NCBI RefSeq assembly: GCF_006265175.1
Contig: NZ_VDCQ01000044.1
Location: 17,626-81,625, forward strand
Length of the DNA: 64,000 nucleotides
Direction of reading: 5' to 3'
Source of the DNA: Paenibacillus hemerocallicola
GTDB lineage: Bacteria > Bacillota > Bacilli > Paenibacillales > NBRC-103111
Position numbers and translations under genes: made by a program. Positions 46,401 through 55,189 of this stretch are shown here, one piece after another. The notes under the pieces were generated by a model. The model saw nothing but the letters and a program-made list of their open reading frames with translations. It was not told the origin of the DNA and ran no database searches. How positions within the stretch are numbered: the first letter of the stretch is position 1; each line of letters begins with the position of its first letter.

Positions 46401-48588
46401 TCATCGCCATCCCGTTGCCGTCAATGATGCCTCTTCCGCTTATTCGTACATGATCCGCATTTTGTATGAACAGGAAGGAAGAATCCGAGCCGTTCTGCGC
46501 CGGATAATTCGCCGCACTGGAGTCGGGAACGGCCTTGATCCACGCCCCGCTCTGCAAGTGCAAGTGGACATTGCTCTTCAGCTTCAGCTGGGCCGTCATA
46601 TATTTCCCGTCCGGCACGTACAGGACGCCGCCCGCCCCGTTATTCGAAGCCGACACCGCATCGATCGCCTGCTGGAAGTAGCTCGTCACGGCATTCTCCG
46701 GATTGCGTCCGGCAGGCAAATAAGCGGCCAGGCTCGTCACATTCGGCGCCTGAAGGTTCGGTGCGCCCACCTCAGGTCCGTCGGCGAACAGCAGCAGCTT
46801 CTCCAAGCCATTGACCGTTATAATCAAGGAACGTGGCTGATCGACCTGGAACGAGAGGCGGTTCCCGCTGGGACTCCCCTGAATCTGGTAGCTCTGCGGA
46901 CTGATCCCGTAAGAGGCAACCGATTCGCTTGCGGTCACTTCAATCTGAGCCGCCCCTTCGAAGGCGAATCTTGCCAAGCTGACATCTCCGAACTTCTCTA
47001 CGAACACATTCTCTCCGTTAACCTGGAGCGTATAGGCAGTGCTGGACTCCACTCCCGGCCGGACGGGATAAAGCTGCACCGAGCTCCGGGTCGTGAATTG
47101 GAGCTGGTTTTTGTCGGCAATCCCCATATAGCTCTGACCATCCCCATTAAAGAAAGCTCTCGGCTTTATTAAAATATAGTAGCTTGCACTGCTCTCCAGC
47201 GCCGCCGTATGCGGAATGGTAAGGACGTTCGTGCCGAACCCTGTAATTGCCTGCGATTGGCCCGAGAGCGACTCGACGAGCGTGTCGTCGCTGCTCTTGC
47301 GAATCTCTATCGCGCCTGGTCCCCCTGCTGCGATGATCTGATGAAAGGTCAGTAACACCGGGTCTTCGGGTGAAAAGGACGCGCTGTGATTCGCAGGCAC
47401 GGACCCGGTAAGTCTTGGAGGCGACCCGCTCTGCTGGTAGAGCGCGGGAGCTCCGCCATGGTTCACATTCACGATGTCCGCATCTCCATCGCCGTCGAAG
47501 TCGCCGAAACCCAGGAAGGGTGCGCTGAAATAATTGACATTCGCCGGGAACGACACGCCTGAGAATGGATTCGCCGTCCCCGTCAGTTCCGTGTACGTGC
47601 CGTCGCTATTTTGCTTCCAATACTGCACGCCGGTGTTCGAAGCATTCCGGTTCGCGAAATCGATCAGCCCGTCACCGTTGAAATCTCCTGTCACAAACTT
47701 GCTTGCTCCGGTTCCCACAGCTAATCCGAAGGCATGCAGCGGATTGATCCCCTCGCCGGTCAGCACTTGGAAGCTGCCTCCGTCATTGCGATACAGCGCC
47801 GGAGCACCGCCGTGGTTGCCGTTGAACACGTCCACATCGCCATCGCCGTCGAAGTCGCCTGCTGCAACCAGTGGCACCGTGAAGTGATTCAGGTTGGAAG
47901 CGAACGTGACCGCTGCGAACGGATTGCTGGCCCCCGTCAGCTCCGTGAAGGTGCCATTCCCGTTAGTCCTCCAATACTGCAAGCCGGTGGAGGTGTTGTT
48001 CCGGTTCACCAGGTCCGTATCGCCGTCCCCGTCGAAGTCTGCGGCAATCGCCTTGAAGCTGCCTCCCCCAAGCGCCGTACCGAAGGCGTGCAGCGGATTG
48101 ATCCCCGAGCCCTCCAGCACCGTGAAGCTCCCGCCATCATTCCGGTACAGGACGGGTTGACCGTCCTGATTGCTGTTGAACAAGTCCAGATCCCCATCCC
48201 CGTCGAAATCGCCCTTCAGCAAATACAGCTCGCTGAAGCTGCCAACCGCTGCCGGGAAGTTCACGCTTGCGAAAGGGTTGCTAGCGCCAGTAAGCTCCGT
48301 GAAGGTGCCATCGCCGTTATTCCGCCAATATTGCACCCCGGTGCTGCTCCCGTTGCGAGCCGCCAAGTCCGTATCGCCGTCGCCGTCGAAGTCCCCCTCG
48401 ATGAACTTATTGCTTCCTGATATGCCTACGGCTGTGCCGAATTCGTGCAGCGGATTCGTCCCTTGTCCCGTGAGCACCGTGGCAGCTGCCGCTTGCGTTC
48501 CGGTTAGCGAGGCACCCCAGCCCCCCATGCCTAAAGCCATGGCAAACAATAACCCATACCGGGCTATGTTCTTGTGCTTCAACGTCAT
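43483..48588 (-). CDS. Giant secreted FG-GAP/GH28-like beta-helix/CBM/cohesin protein
   Basis: 1701 residues (or from TTG 48582, better spaced after GAGGAGG). Signal peptide (YGLLFAMALGMGG...AAAA). Residues about 40-390: FG-GAP/VCBS-like repeats with Ca-binding FDGDGDTDL loops. About 395-500: Ig-like domain. About 600-985: parallel beta-helix like GH28 polygalacturonases, with TNTDGVDIDASRQV and YTGDDAISPK carrying the Asp pairs. About 1015-1150: CBM35-like domain. About 1155-1490: a second beta-helix. About 1530-1550: an EF-hand-like DPDGDGLNNEYEYELG. About 1565-1690: a cohesin-like domain. It probably degrades a uronic or other polysaccharide outside the cell. Downstream of two binding-protein genes on the same strand. 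Confidence 0.88.
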   Translation of the reverse strand: MTLKHKNIARYGLLFAMALGMGGWGASLTGTQAAAATVLTGQGTNPLHEFGTAVGISGSNKFIEGDFDGDGDTDLAARNGSSTGVQYWRNNGDGTFTELTGASNPFASVNFPAAVGSFSELYLLKGDFDGDGDLDLFNSNQDGQPVLYRNDGGSFTVLEGSGINPLHAFGTALGGGSFKAIAADFDGDGDTDLVNRNNTSTGLQYWRTNGNGTFTELTGASNPFAAVTFASNLNHFTVPLVAAGDFDGDGDVDVFNGNHGGAPALYRNDGGSFQVLTGEGINPLHAFGLAVGTGASKFVTGDFNGDGLIDFANRNASNTGVQYWKQNSDGTYTELTGTANPFSGVSFPANVNYFSAPFLGFGDFDGDGDADIVNVNHGGAPALYQQSGSPPRLTGSVPANHSASFSPEDPVLLTFHQIIAAGGPGAIEIRKSSDDTLVESLSGQSQAITGFGTNVLTIPHTAALESSASYYILIKPRAFFNGDGQSYMGIADKNQLQFTTRSSVQLYPVRPGVESSTAYTLQVNGENVFVEKFGDVSLARFAFEGAAQIEVTASESVASYGISPQSYQIQGSPSGNRLSFQVDQPRSLIITVNGLEKLLLFADGPEVGAPNLQAPNVTSLAAYLPAGRNPENAVTSYFQQAIDAVSASNNGAGGVLYVPDGKYMTAQLKLKSNVHLHLQSGAWIKAVPDSSAANYPAQNGSDSSFLFIQNADHVRISGRGIIDGNGMAMKTLNGSENIKLLRTAAVTDLQIQDVYFLDSARWTLHLLYADQVLLKNIKIINDLRGGPDPANPSLLLPTVTNTDGVDIDASRQVTIDGSFIYTGDDAISPKVTNYLGLKRPVTGVLLTNNVLWSLKAAFKIGDETLDDIGDIRFENNEVVRADRFAALWAGEGFRIHHIDIVNNRAEYIGGNYNERFFYFRIRLRDGSSSPGWIDQVKVKDFYAKGTAVQASTLEGFDAAHQITNVTFDNIVIQGSQAAQPSDIPLNFRNTFYSNVVFLPSGNVYSGTQVPPTQLFPGVAEAEDMTLVGYTVEAQTPASGGKVIKVSGTGTASAIFDGQDGTYDIRVHYFDENDGLASYRLFVNGNVVDAWTANQDFGSASVSDKSRTSRLAAAIPLKTGDLVKLEGTSNSSEAARVDKVEITLNTGTSTPVPRVLLVDRRGLTSGAYLSIAAAVASTPALKPGDTISLVPGSGPYHETVKLHTSGVAGNPILFEGNGELISGFSPFQFTQESGGQWTYMLPAPIANSLPNGNSNTFRHLVAYNGQRLLLDQVYGQNAGVFTSDYAALSPDGSKLILNESKASPTTGWEISTLENGLEIVTPDSYQTYRNLRITGAQNDGINIHGTGTGLLFENIEAFNNFDEGFSSHDSTSSTINGGSFWGNDNGIYNQSRATVSFTATNVKSYNNMSYGLAAQMGTTSLTNVQVWDNGISNLRLGGSVHTSDVTTYESRWTQRPWVSYQEAQNYKYNQEVKPYAYSEYVKADYPIVKTGTPPVVLPASQLPPFQGTYDDWRHIYFTPAQQSDASVSGPSADPDGDGLNNEYEYELGLHPREIDQGYHAASSTRLQGTPTVSTGQTLDVLYALRNVTSSVYGGQIAIEYSPAQLQYVGVTPMLSSSTVTGSTYEDNRILINYTGVNAVTGTAGLFTLHFQPKVPWQSPISSVVVVSAVVADRNGNTTGLQTGPAYRVKLIMTINESRYGVR

Positions 48589-48655
48589 CCCTCCTCGAAA
48601 TGAATGCGCTTACATTCGGGGCTGTCACCAAACACGCCTCGCAGAGGCATCCCTC

Positions 48656-49981
48656 TTATTTTTCATTCGCCTGCTCCGTGGCGATGTACTTGTTAATTCC
48701 TTCTTCCGCGTTGCGCAGGGCGGTATTCAAGTCCACAGCTCCGCCAGCAAAATTCACATACTCGGCCATTAACTTCTTTCTGGATTCCACATAATATTTC
48801 GAGAAGTCCATCCCTGCGGCCGGCTTGCTCTTGAAAATCGATTGGAGATCAATGCCCTTCAGATGTGCCATATCCGCACCGAGCTGCTTCTTTATCTCCG
48901 GATTTTTGAGCGGCGAGAACTTGCCATATTTCCTGGCGACCTTCAGCTGCACTTCATCGGAGGTCATTACTTCGACGACCTTCATGGCGGCGTCCTTGTT
49001 CTTGCTCTGCGGCGTGACCACGATGAAGTGGGCGTCGAGATAGCCGTAAGTGTTCGGCAATTCCTTGTAGCTTGGGTACTGTGCGACGCCCAGATTCAAG
49101 CCTTTATCCATCGCATCCTTCGCGCTCTCGAGCATATTGATAGTAGCGTACATGGCGACCGTTTTATTTTTCCAGAATGCATCCGTGTCCCCTGCATCGA
49201 CCTTCGGCGGCATGTTGTTCGGAATGGATAAGATGTCCTTGCCCAGTTGGAACACCTTGCGCCAAGAATCGTTATTAACATTCGCCTTCTGGTTCTTCGG
49301 ATCCACCACGTTCGGGGAGAGCGAGGAAGACAAGCGAGAGATGTGCTCATAGGCCAGACCGCGGTACTGGATCCCGTTCTCTATGCGCGATATTTTCTTT
49401 CCGAGCTCGATCGCATCATCCCAGGTCATGCCGTCCTTCGGATAGGCTACGCCGAACTTATCGAAGATGTCTTTATTGTAATACAGCGCGTTAAACTGCT
49501 GGTTGTACGGAATGCCGTACAGCTCGCCCTTCTCGGATAACGCTTTGACCGCATCGATCGCCACCGGCTCGAATCGGTTTAAATCCAGGTTGTTCTGCTT
49601 CACGAGCGGAGCCATGTCTCCGACCAAATGATAATTTTCCAGCGTCTTAATCTCGGCCTGCCAGCCGTTGATTAAATCGGGCGTATCGCCTGCAGCGAGC
49701 ATACCGGGGACAGTCATACCGCCGGACTGCGAGCGAATGAGCTGAACCGTAATGTACGGGTACTTCTTCTTGAGCGGCTCGACGATATAGTCGTTGAACA
49801 TCTCGTCATTGGTAAAATTCTGGTACGTATACAGCTTCAACGTCACCGGCTCTTGGCGCGCTTCCTGCTTCGGTGCGGCATCCCCCGCCGCCGGCTGAAC
49901 CTTTGTCGAGCCCGATCCGCATGCGGCGGTCAGCCCCATCATCATGACCATCGGAATCGCTGCGAACACCCTTTTTTTCAT
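48656..49981 (-). CDS. Sugar ABC transporter substrate-binding lipoprotein
   Basis: Start at ATG 49981, ten bases after GGAGGG; a GTG six codons earlier lies in the ribosome site itself. Lipoprotein signal MKKRVFAAIPMVMMMGLTAACG (Cys about 21). Typical cluster-B-like segments: MLAAGDTPDLINGWQ, ALYYNKDIFDKFGVAYPKD, and the C-terminal VDLNTALRNAEEGI. Paralog of the 26 kb binding protein. It lies between another binding-protein gene and the giant FG-GAP protein, all in one direction, suggesting uptake of oligosaccharides released by that enzyme. No adjacent permease survives. Confidence 0.92.
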   Translation of the reverse strand: MKKRVFAAIPMVMMMGLTAACGSGSTKVQPAAGDAAPKQEARQEPVTLKLYTYQNFTNDEMFNDYIVEPLKKKYPYITVQLIRSQSGGMTVPGMLAAGDTPDLINGWQAEIKTLENYHLVGDMAPLVKQNNLDLNRFEPVAIDAVKALSEKGELYGIPYNQQFNALYYNKDIFDKFGVAYPKDGMTWDDAIELGKKISRIENGIQYRGLAYEHISRLSSSLSPNVVDPKNQKANVNNDSWRKVFQLGKDILSIPNNMPPKVDAGDTDAFWKNKTVAMYATINMLESAKDAMDKGLNLGVAQYPSYKELPNTYGYLDAHFIVVTPQSKNKDAAMKVVEVMTSDEVQLKVARKYGKFSPLKNPEIKKQLGADMAHLKGIDLQSIFKSKPAAGMDFSKYYVESRKKLMAEYVNFAGGAVDLNTALRNAEEGINKYIATEQANEK

Positions 49982-50007
49982 AAAATGAATACCCTCCACG
50001 TTTTAAA

Positions 50008-51567
50008 TTAAAAACTGCTCTTATTCTGCTCATACCATGCCTGCACTTGGTTCCATACTACATCCCCACTCAGCCGCTTCCATTCCTTCAGCAGCTCCGC
50101 CGCACCCCACTCCGGTGTAAACTCAGCCCCGCCCATAATGACCTTATTATCGATTTCATCCGCCTTCGGATTGAACTCGGCAAGAAACGAGCTTAATTCC
50201 GGGAACGAAGGGGCGTAAGGAATATCGCTTCGGAATTTGTTCTTCATGGCCGTTTCCAGCCCCAGCGCCTTCAGCTTGGCATATTCCTGAGACAGGGGAT
50301 CGCCGGCCGCCATCTTCACCAAATCCTCCGTCTGCGGATTCCACTTGTTCACGATCGGGTACTCGTACGCATACTCCAGCTCTTTCTTGTTCTTCTCTCC
50401 ATCGAGCGCTTGAATGCCGGTATCCGTCTTCTTGTAGTGAACTCCCTCCGCGCCGAATTTTAACGTGTACCACCCCTTATCGACCATCCAATCGAGGAAT
50501 TCGACGGCAGTCTTTGGATTCTTCATTGATTTATTAAAGGCAATGAGCATTGAAGCCGGAGCCTCCTGCAGCAAGCCGAACTTCCCGTATTTGGTGGAAA
50601 CCGATTCGAGGGGGACGGGCCGGGCGCCGGGCACGTTCATCTTCAAATCCCGATATTCGGCATCCATGTGCCATGAGCCCAAATAAATGCCCGCCTTGCC
50701 CGTTACCCAGAGCTGACGCTCCCGCCGATAGCTCTTGTCTGTGATGTATTCCTTATCCACCATGCCGCCGTCATACATTTTCTTCGCCATCGCCAGCGTA
50801 TCGGAATACCTGCTCGTCAGACGCCCTAGCTGCATCTGTCCGTCCTCGACATACCAGGTGTCCTGTCTGGAAGCATACATCGCCGACGGATAGCTCTTGA
50901 ATTGGGTGTTGAAGGCAAAGCCCAGCGTATCGTTCTTCCCGTTGCCGTCCGGATCCTTCTCCACGAACGCCTTGGCGACGCTCAATAGCTCGGCATCCGT
51001 CTTCGGCATCGGCAGGCCAAGCTTGTCGAGCCAGTCCTTGCGAATCCACATTCCTTGATTGGCGATGGAGTCAACCCCGCGTTTTGTTGCAACCGCATAC
51101 ATTTTTCCATCAATGGTCAGATAAGGCTTCAGCTCGGGGTGCTCGCTCAAATATTTCTTATAGGAGGTGCTGTACTTCTCGATGTAAGCATCGATCGGCT
51201 GAAGCGCTCCTTGAGAAGCCAGCAGGGCAATATAGTTCCGGTCATACTCCCAGATGAGATCAGGCGCTTCGTTCGCTGCGAAGAGCGTGTTCAGCTTCTG
51301 CTGCGCCGTACTGCGCGGAATCGGAACCCACTTGACCTTGATTCCCGAATTGTCGTTAATCCACTTCGTCCATCGGTTCTGCTCATAGGAGCCCTCTTCC
51401 GCAGGAACGCGTCCTCGATCAAACATGGAGATACTAAGCTCCCTAGGCAGATCGCCTTGCACTGCATCCGTCAGCTTCCCCTCATTACAAGCGGATAACA
51501 GACCCGCCATGCCGAGCGTGATCGCCAGACCGCCCCATACCCTCTTTTTCTCTCTTCGGAACTGCAT
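50008..51567 (-). CDS. Substrate-binding lipoprotein of the LplA/YtcQ type
   Basis: 519 residues, ATG behind AGGAGG. Lipobox LLSACNE (Cys about 27). The sequence follows the large oligosaccharide-binding proteins of Paenibacillus: RWTKWINDNSGIKVKWVPIP, LFAANEAPDLIWEYDRN, GMWIRKDWLDKLGLPMPKT, EKDPDGNGKNDTLGFAFN (Ca-binding-like). Such proteins work with LplB/LplC-like permeases. Here only a 44-codon stub of an upstream permease remains (51635-51769), followed 67 bp later by this gene. It may rely on permeases elsewhere. Confidence 0.92.
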   Translation of the reverse strand: MQFRREKKRVWGGLAITLGMAGLLSACNEGKLTDAVQGDLPRELSISMFDRGRVPAEEGSYEQNRWTKWINDNSGIKVKWVPIPRSTAQQKLNTLFAANEAPDLIWEYDRNYIALLASQGALQPIDAYIEKYSTSYKKYLSEHPELKPYLTIDGKMYAVATKRGVDSIANQGMWIRKDWLDKLGLPMPKTDAELLSVAKAFVEKDPDGNGKNDTLGFAFNTQFKSYPSAMYASRQDTWYVEDGQMQLGRLTSRYSDTLAMAKKMYDGGMVDKEYITDKSYRRERQLWVTGKAGIYLGSWHMDAEYRDLKMNVPGARPVPLESVSTKYGKFGLLQEAPASMLIAFNKSMKNPKTAVEFLDWMVDKGWYTLKFGAEGVHYKKTDTGIQALDGEKNKKELEYAYEYPIVNKWNPQTEDLVKMAAGDPLSQEYAKLKALGLETAMKNKFRSDIPYAPSFPELSSFLAEFNPKADEIDNKVIMGGAEFTPEWGAAELLKEWKRLSGDVVWNQVQAWYEQNKSSF

Positions 51568-51634
51568 ACCCTAAGCCTCCTGAATGATTAGAAGATACTT
51601 TTGCACGAGCCGCCTGAATCTCTCGTTCCTTACC

Positions 51635-51769
51635 TCACTCAGCAGCGACCACCGGAATGAGCATCAGGTACAAATATTTGTCCCGCTTGATCGATTTCCA
51701 CAGCCCCGACGGCTTGGCTCGGCTTGATGGATAGGAAGACGCATAAGCCTCCGCCAGCCTCCCGCTCAT
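51635..51769 (-). pseudogene. LplB-type sugar ABC permease, N-terminal stub
   Basis: ATG 51769 behind GAGGAGGGG. The product starts MSGRLAEAYASSYPSSRAKP, then GLWKSIKRDKYLYLMLIPVV, the typical cytoplasmic lead and the beginning of the first membrane helix of LplB-like permeases. It ends AAE plus stop after 44 codons. The remaining about 260 residues, and the partner LplC gene, are missing. Confidence 0.8.
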
Positions 51770-51859
51770 GAACACCCCTCCTCGACTATCTCTTCGGTGA
51801 TGTTCTCATCCTACTCCACACGGGCTGCTGTGGAAATGTACACTTCTTCATATGATCGG

Positions 51860-54254
51860 CTATAGATCGCTTTTCGCCAGGTTACCTTTGTTAAGATCAT
51901 GGACGTTTGTTCTGCTTCGCTCCAAAATGAGTTGTTCCCGGTATTCTCCCGGGGTAACCCCCGTCACCTTCTTGAAGATTCGAATGAAGCTGTGGGAGTT
52001 GGCGTAGCCCACTTGCTCGGCGATCTCGGCCACCTTCGCCCCGCCTTCCTAGAGCAGCTGCTTCGCCTTATTCATCCTCAGCTGAATAAGATGATCGGTG
52101 AAGTTATTCTCCGTATACTCCTTGAAAATCTTACTGAGATAAGGGACGCTAAGCTGGAATGTATCCGCTATCAAATTCATGGACAGACCGCTTCGCTGGT
52201 AGTTGTTCGCGATGTAGTCAATGATGTGCTCGATCGTCTCATTGCTGCCCCGCTGGCTCCGCTTCTCAGTAATCCGGGTGAGCAGCTCCCGGAAGAAGCG
52301 GGTAATATCCTGCTTCACCTCTGCCGCATTCTCCGCCGCTTCGATCTGCTCGTACAGCTTGGCGTCTCCTCCGGTTATCGACGCGGCATCCAGGCCGATA
52401 TCCGATCCCACCTTCAAGGACCGCAGCACGAGCTGCAGGCAGATCTGCTTGAGCAGCTTCGGCGGGACACTCTCCTGAAGCGCCTGCTGGAACAGCAGCT
52501 CCAGCTTCTTGGCTACCCCTCCGTCATCCCCAGCCTTCACGGCATCAAGCGCCGCATCCGCGAGGTCGAACAAGCGGTAAAACTGCTGCTGGCTGTAATC
52601 CTCGATATCCTCGATGGAGATCACATGATTCGCACCGAGCAGCATTCGGTATTGCAGCGCGTCAATCGCCTCCCGGTAAGACTTCGACAGCTCGTCCAGC
52701 CGCTCGTACTGTCGGCCCACACCAATCGTGACCGTCATCTTGAGCTGCTCCTGCACGAAGGTCTTAATTAGATCCGCAGCCGACAACGCTCTCAGCATAT
52801 TGGATTGCCGGTCCTCCTGTTCGAAGCTGATCAGGATGACGATCCGGCCATCGACCATCTCCACCGCGGCCCCTCGGCTCTCGGCATTGGTCAATTCCTC
52901 GGCTGCATTGCATAAGGCATACGTGTACAACTGCAGATCCTTGGAGGAGATAAGCGACTTCTGGTCAAACTCCGCGGACATGACGATGTAGTGGGACGAA
53001 TACAGCCGGATATCCAGCCATTCCAGCGAAGGCTCTACATCGCTGAATCGCGTTCTGTAGCCCATCAGGATGTCCGAGATCAGCCTCCACTTCATCGCCG
53101 GTATATTTTGCCGGACCTGCCGCTGCATGTGGTCGTGCTCCGTTAGGAAGCTGTCGAACAGGCCCTCGGCCGCTTCCAGATTGATCGCCTTGTCCTTGGT
53201 CTTCGCACCTGCAGGCTGGCCGGTCCGGGAATGCAGCTGCTTGTTCACGGAGCTGACGAAGCTGACAATCGGCCGATAGGTGACTTTGTTCACCAGGAAG
53301 ACGGCCGCAACCGCCAGGGCGAACATTATGAACGCGATCAAGAGCAGCCAGTTGCGGATCGTCAATATTTCGCGGTTCAGCTGCACGTCCGGGATGATGC
53401 TGACATATTTCCAGCCGGTATACTTGGATGACGCGTAGAACACCAGACTGGGATTCCCGTCGACGGTCTGTGCGAAGCTGCCCTCCCCGCCGCTGCTCAT
53501 AATCTTCTTCATTTCTTCCCGGGAGCTAATATTTTGGCCTAGTATGCTTTTATCGCCATGCGCGATGACCTGTCCGTTTCCGTCAATGACGAAGGCTTGC
53601 CCCAATTGTCTAAGTCCATCATTCACCGACAAATTGTAAATCATGCTCTCATCGATATTGACAACCAATGCGCCTTTGCGAAACGAAGGGCTGCTGATGG
53701 CCGGGTAGGAGCGTACCATCGTCAGCACCTGCTTGCTTACCGGGTGCATGGCCAGCTTGTCCTCCACCGTCCGCAGGCCGAGCCACTTGTAATAGCCTTC
53801 GTAGTTATCGAAGCGCTCCCTCCACTCGTTGTCGAAGAAGACGGATTCCGGCGCTGCGGTACTGGGCGTCAAGTACATCCGCTGCCCGTAAGAATATAGA
53901 TAGGCCGAGTGAATATGCGGATTGGCGTTCATCATAATATCGAGCTTCTTCATCAGATCGCTCTGCTTCTGCAGCTGCTCCAGACTGCTGCTGCCAGCGC
54001 CTATGATGTCTGAGAAGCTGCGGAGCTCCGGCTCCTGTAATAAGCTGAGCACATCCTTATCCACTTCATGCAGGATCATCTCTGTCTTATCCATCACCTG
54101 ATGCAGCAGAAACGGCGTTGGAATTGACCAGCTCCTGCTTCAAGCTGCGAGTCGTATTGAGATAAGAGAGCAGCACGGTGATCGAGATGATGACGAGGAA
54201 TACGGTGGCGTAGATGAGTCCAGCCGTCTTAGAAATATTGGAACTGCGCAGCAT
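51860..54254 (-). pseudogene. YesS-like membrane sensor AraC regulator broken by a frameshift and an amber stop
   Basis: The intact protein would have about 797 residues. ATG 54254 (TGAGGTG upstream) opens a membrane helix (AGLIYATVFLVIISITVLL). At about 54110-54112 an extra A/T shifts the frame (VNSNAV then LLHQVMDKTEM). An extracellular Cache-like sensor and a second membrane helix (WLLLIAFIMFALAVAAVFLV) follow, then the cytoplasmic linker and the first AraC HTH (SMNLIADTFQLSVPYLSKIF). TAG at 52049-52051 replaces one codon before the second HTH (VAEIAEQVGYANSHSFIRIF, TGVTPGEYRE), which stays open to 51860. It should have governed the adjacent binding-protein/permease genes. Confidence 0.88.
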
Positions 54255-54350
54255 CGAGTTCACCTCAAGGTTCAGAAAATGAGCTTAATCAATAGTATTA
54301 TAGTCGATTCTGCCTATGGACTGCATACAAATATCGGAGTCCTTGAGGCA

Positions 54351-54383
54351 AGAACGATTCTCCTAAAAAAGGGGGATCGTTCT
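54351..54383. terminator. Hairpin upstream of the broken regulator
   Basis: AGAACGAT pairs with ATCGTTCT around a 17-base loop. Role uncertain. Confidence 0.35.
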
Positions 54384-54408
54384 CGTTTCTTTACGGTAAC
54401 GCTCAGTG

Positions 54409-54540
54409 TCAACAATAATTCAGTCGTGCATTTCGATCGATCATCTCCGGAGCCGATAGCGTCCCGAACGGCTCTTCACCGGGAAACAACATGGTCACTT
54501 GTCCCGGCTCCACAAAAAGATCCGGTACCGGGGCGCTGCC
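54409..54540 (-). pseudogene. Possible cupin-like (YhcH/YiaL-type) C-terminal remnant
   Basis: A 43-codon frame reads APVPDLFVEPGQVTMLFPGE then EPFGTLSAPEMIDRN. The VEPGQ...FPGE pattern resembles small cupin-like proteins such as YhcH/YjgK/YiaL. It starts at the edge of repeat copy 9 and has no start codon. Assignment is tentative. Confidence 0.3.
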
Positions 54541-54595
54541 CGTTAACGTAAATGAAGCAGCCGACCACAAAGATCGGCTGCTTCTGCGTTTTTAT
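54535..54595. repeat. Palindromic interspersed element, copy 9
   Basis: GCTGCCCGTTAACGTAAAT followed by an 11-bp perfect stem GAAGCAGCCGA/TCGGCTGCTTC (54554-54584) and a T run, so it could terminate plus-strand transcription. Confidence 0.6.
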
Positions 54596-54636
54596 TGAAT
54601 TACCGTACCCAGTTATTGAACTAGCTTTTATTTTAT

Positions 54637-55032
54637 TTAGACAAAATTTATTTGCCATGAGACTCCGAAGCGGTCATTCAGCCAACCGAACTTTTTACTG
54701 AACCCATAATTACCTAATGGCATTAGAACATGTCCACCTTCTTTAAGTTTCCCATAAAGCTCATCAATTTCTTCCTCAGTATGACAAGCAACATAGATCG
54801 AGAACGAAGGTGTAAAGGAAAATGCATGTTTGACATTACTGTCGATACACATAAACTCCTGTCCTTTTAATGTGAAAGTAGCTTGGAATACAGTTCCTTC
54901 TTTTCCAGCTTCATTAGCGCCATATCGAACAATGCTTGTAATTTCAGAATCCTCAATGATCGATGTATAAAAGTTCATCACTTCTTCTGCCTTGCCATCT
55001 TGAAACATTAAGAAAGGTATTACCTTGTCCAT
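54637..55032 (-). CDS. VOC-superfamily (PhnB/3-demethylubiquinone methyltransferase-like) protein
   Basis: Start at ATG 55032, seven bases after AAGGAGGAG. 131 residues: DKVIPFLMFQDGKAEEVMNF, FTLKGQEFMCIDS, YGFSKKFGWLNDRFGVSWQI. These are the beta-alpha-beta-beta-beta blocks and the end motif of the PhnB-like VOC family, usually of unknown reaction in Firmicutes. The frame is open upstream into repeat copy 10, but that part is not homologous. Isolated. Confidence 0.88.
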   Translation of the reverse strand: MDKVIPFLMFQDGKAEEVMNFYTSIIEDSEITSIVRYGANEAGKEGTVFQATFTLKGQEFMCIDSNVKHAFSFTPSFSIYVACHTEEEIDELYGKLKEGGHVLMPLGNYGFSKKFGWLNDRFGVSWQINFV

Positions 55033-55111
55033 TGCATGCTCCTCCTTTAATTCTTCCTTTATATTTCTTAAAGCCTCTGTTACTTCAACGGCAACGGCCA
55101 ATTTTAGTGTT

Positions 55112-55157
55112 AGGCTGCCGCAATGTCAGTATTCAACTATCGTTTCCCGTTTGTTGA
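55112..55157. repeat. Palindromic interspersed element, copy 10
   Basis: AGGCTGCCGCAATGTCAGTA then TTCAACTATCGTTTCCCGTT and TGTTGAA. The half-element has a left hairpin arm only. It lies between the VOC and P-loop genes. Confidence 0.5.
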
Positions 55158-55189
55158 AAAATATTTGCAACATGTTGCAAGTTGCCAAC

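Noticed and set aside
45388..47172. 594-codon plus-strand frame inside the giant FG-GAP/GH28-like gene
   Set aside because: It is the antisense shadow of a GC-rich gene whose own frame shows clear domains, signal peptide and ribosome site.
54279..54551. 90-codon plus-strand frame upstream of the broken regulator
   Set aside because: No ribosome site; it crosses a hairpin and a minus-strand coding-like remnant, and its composition is not protein-like.
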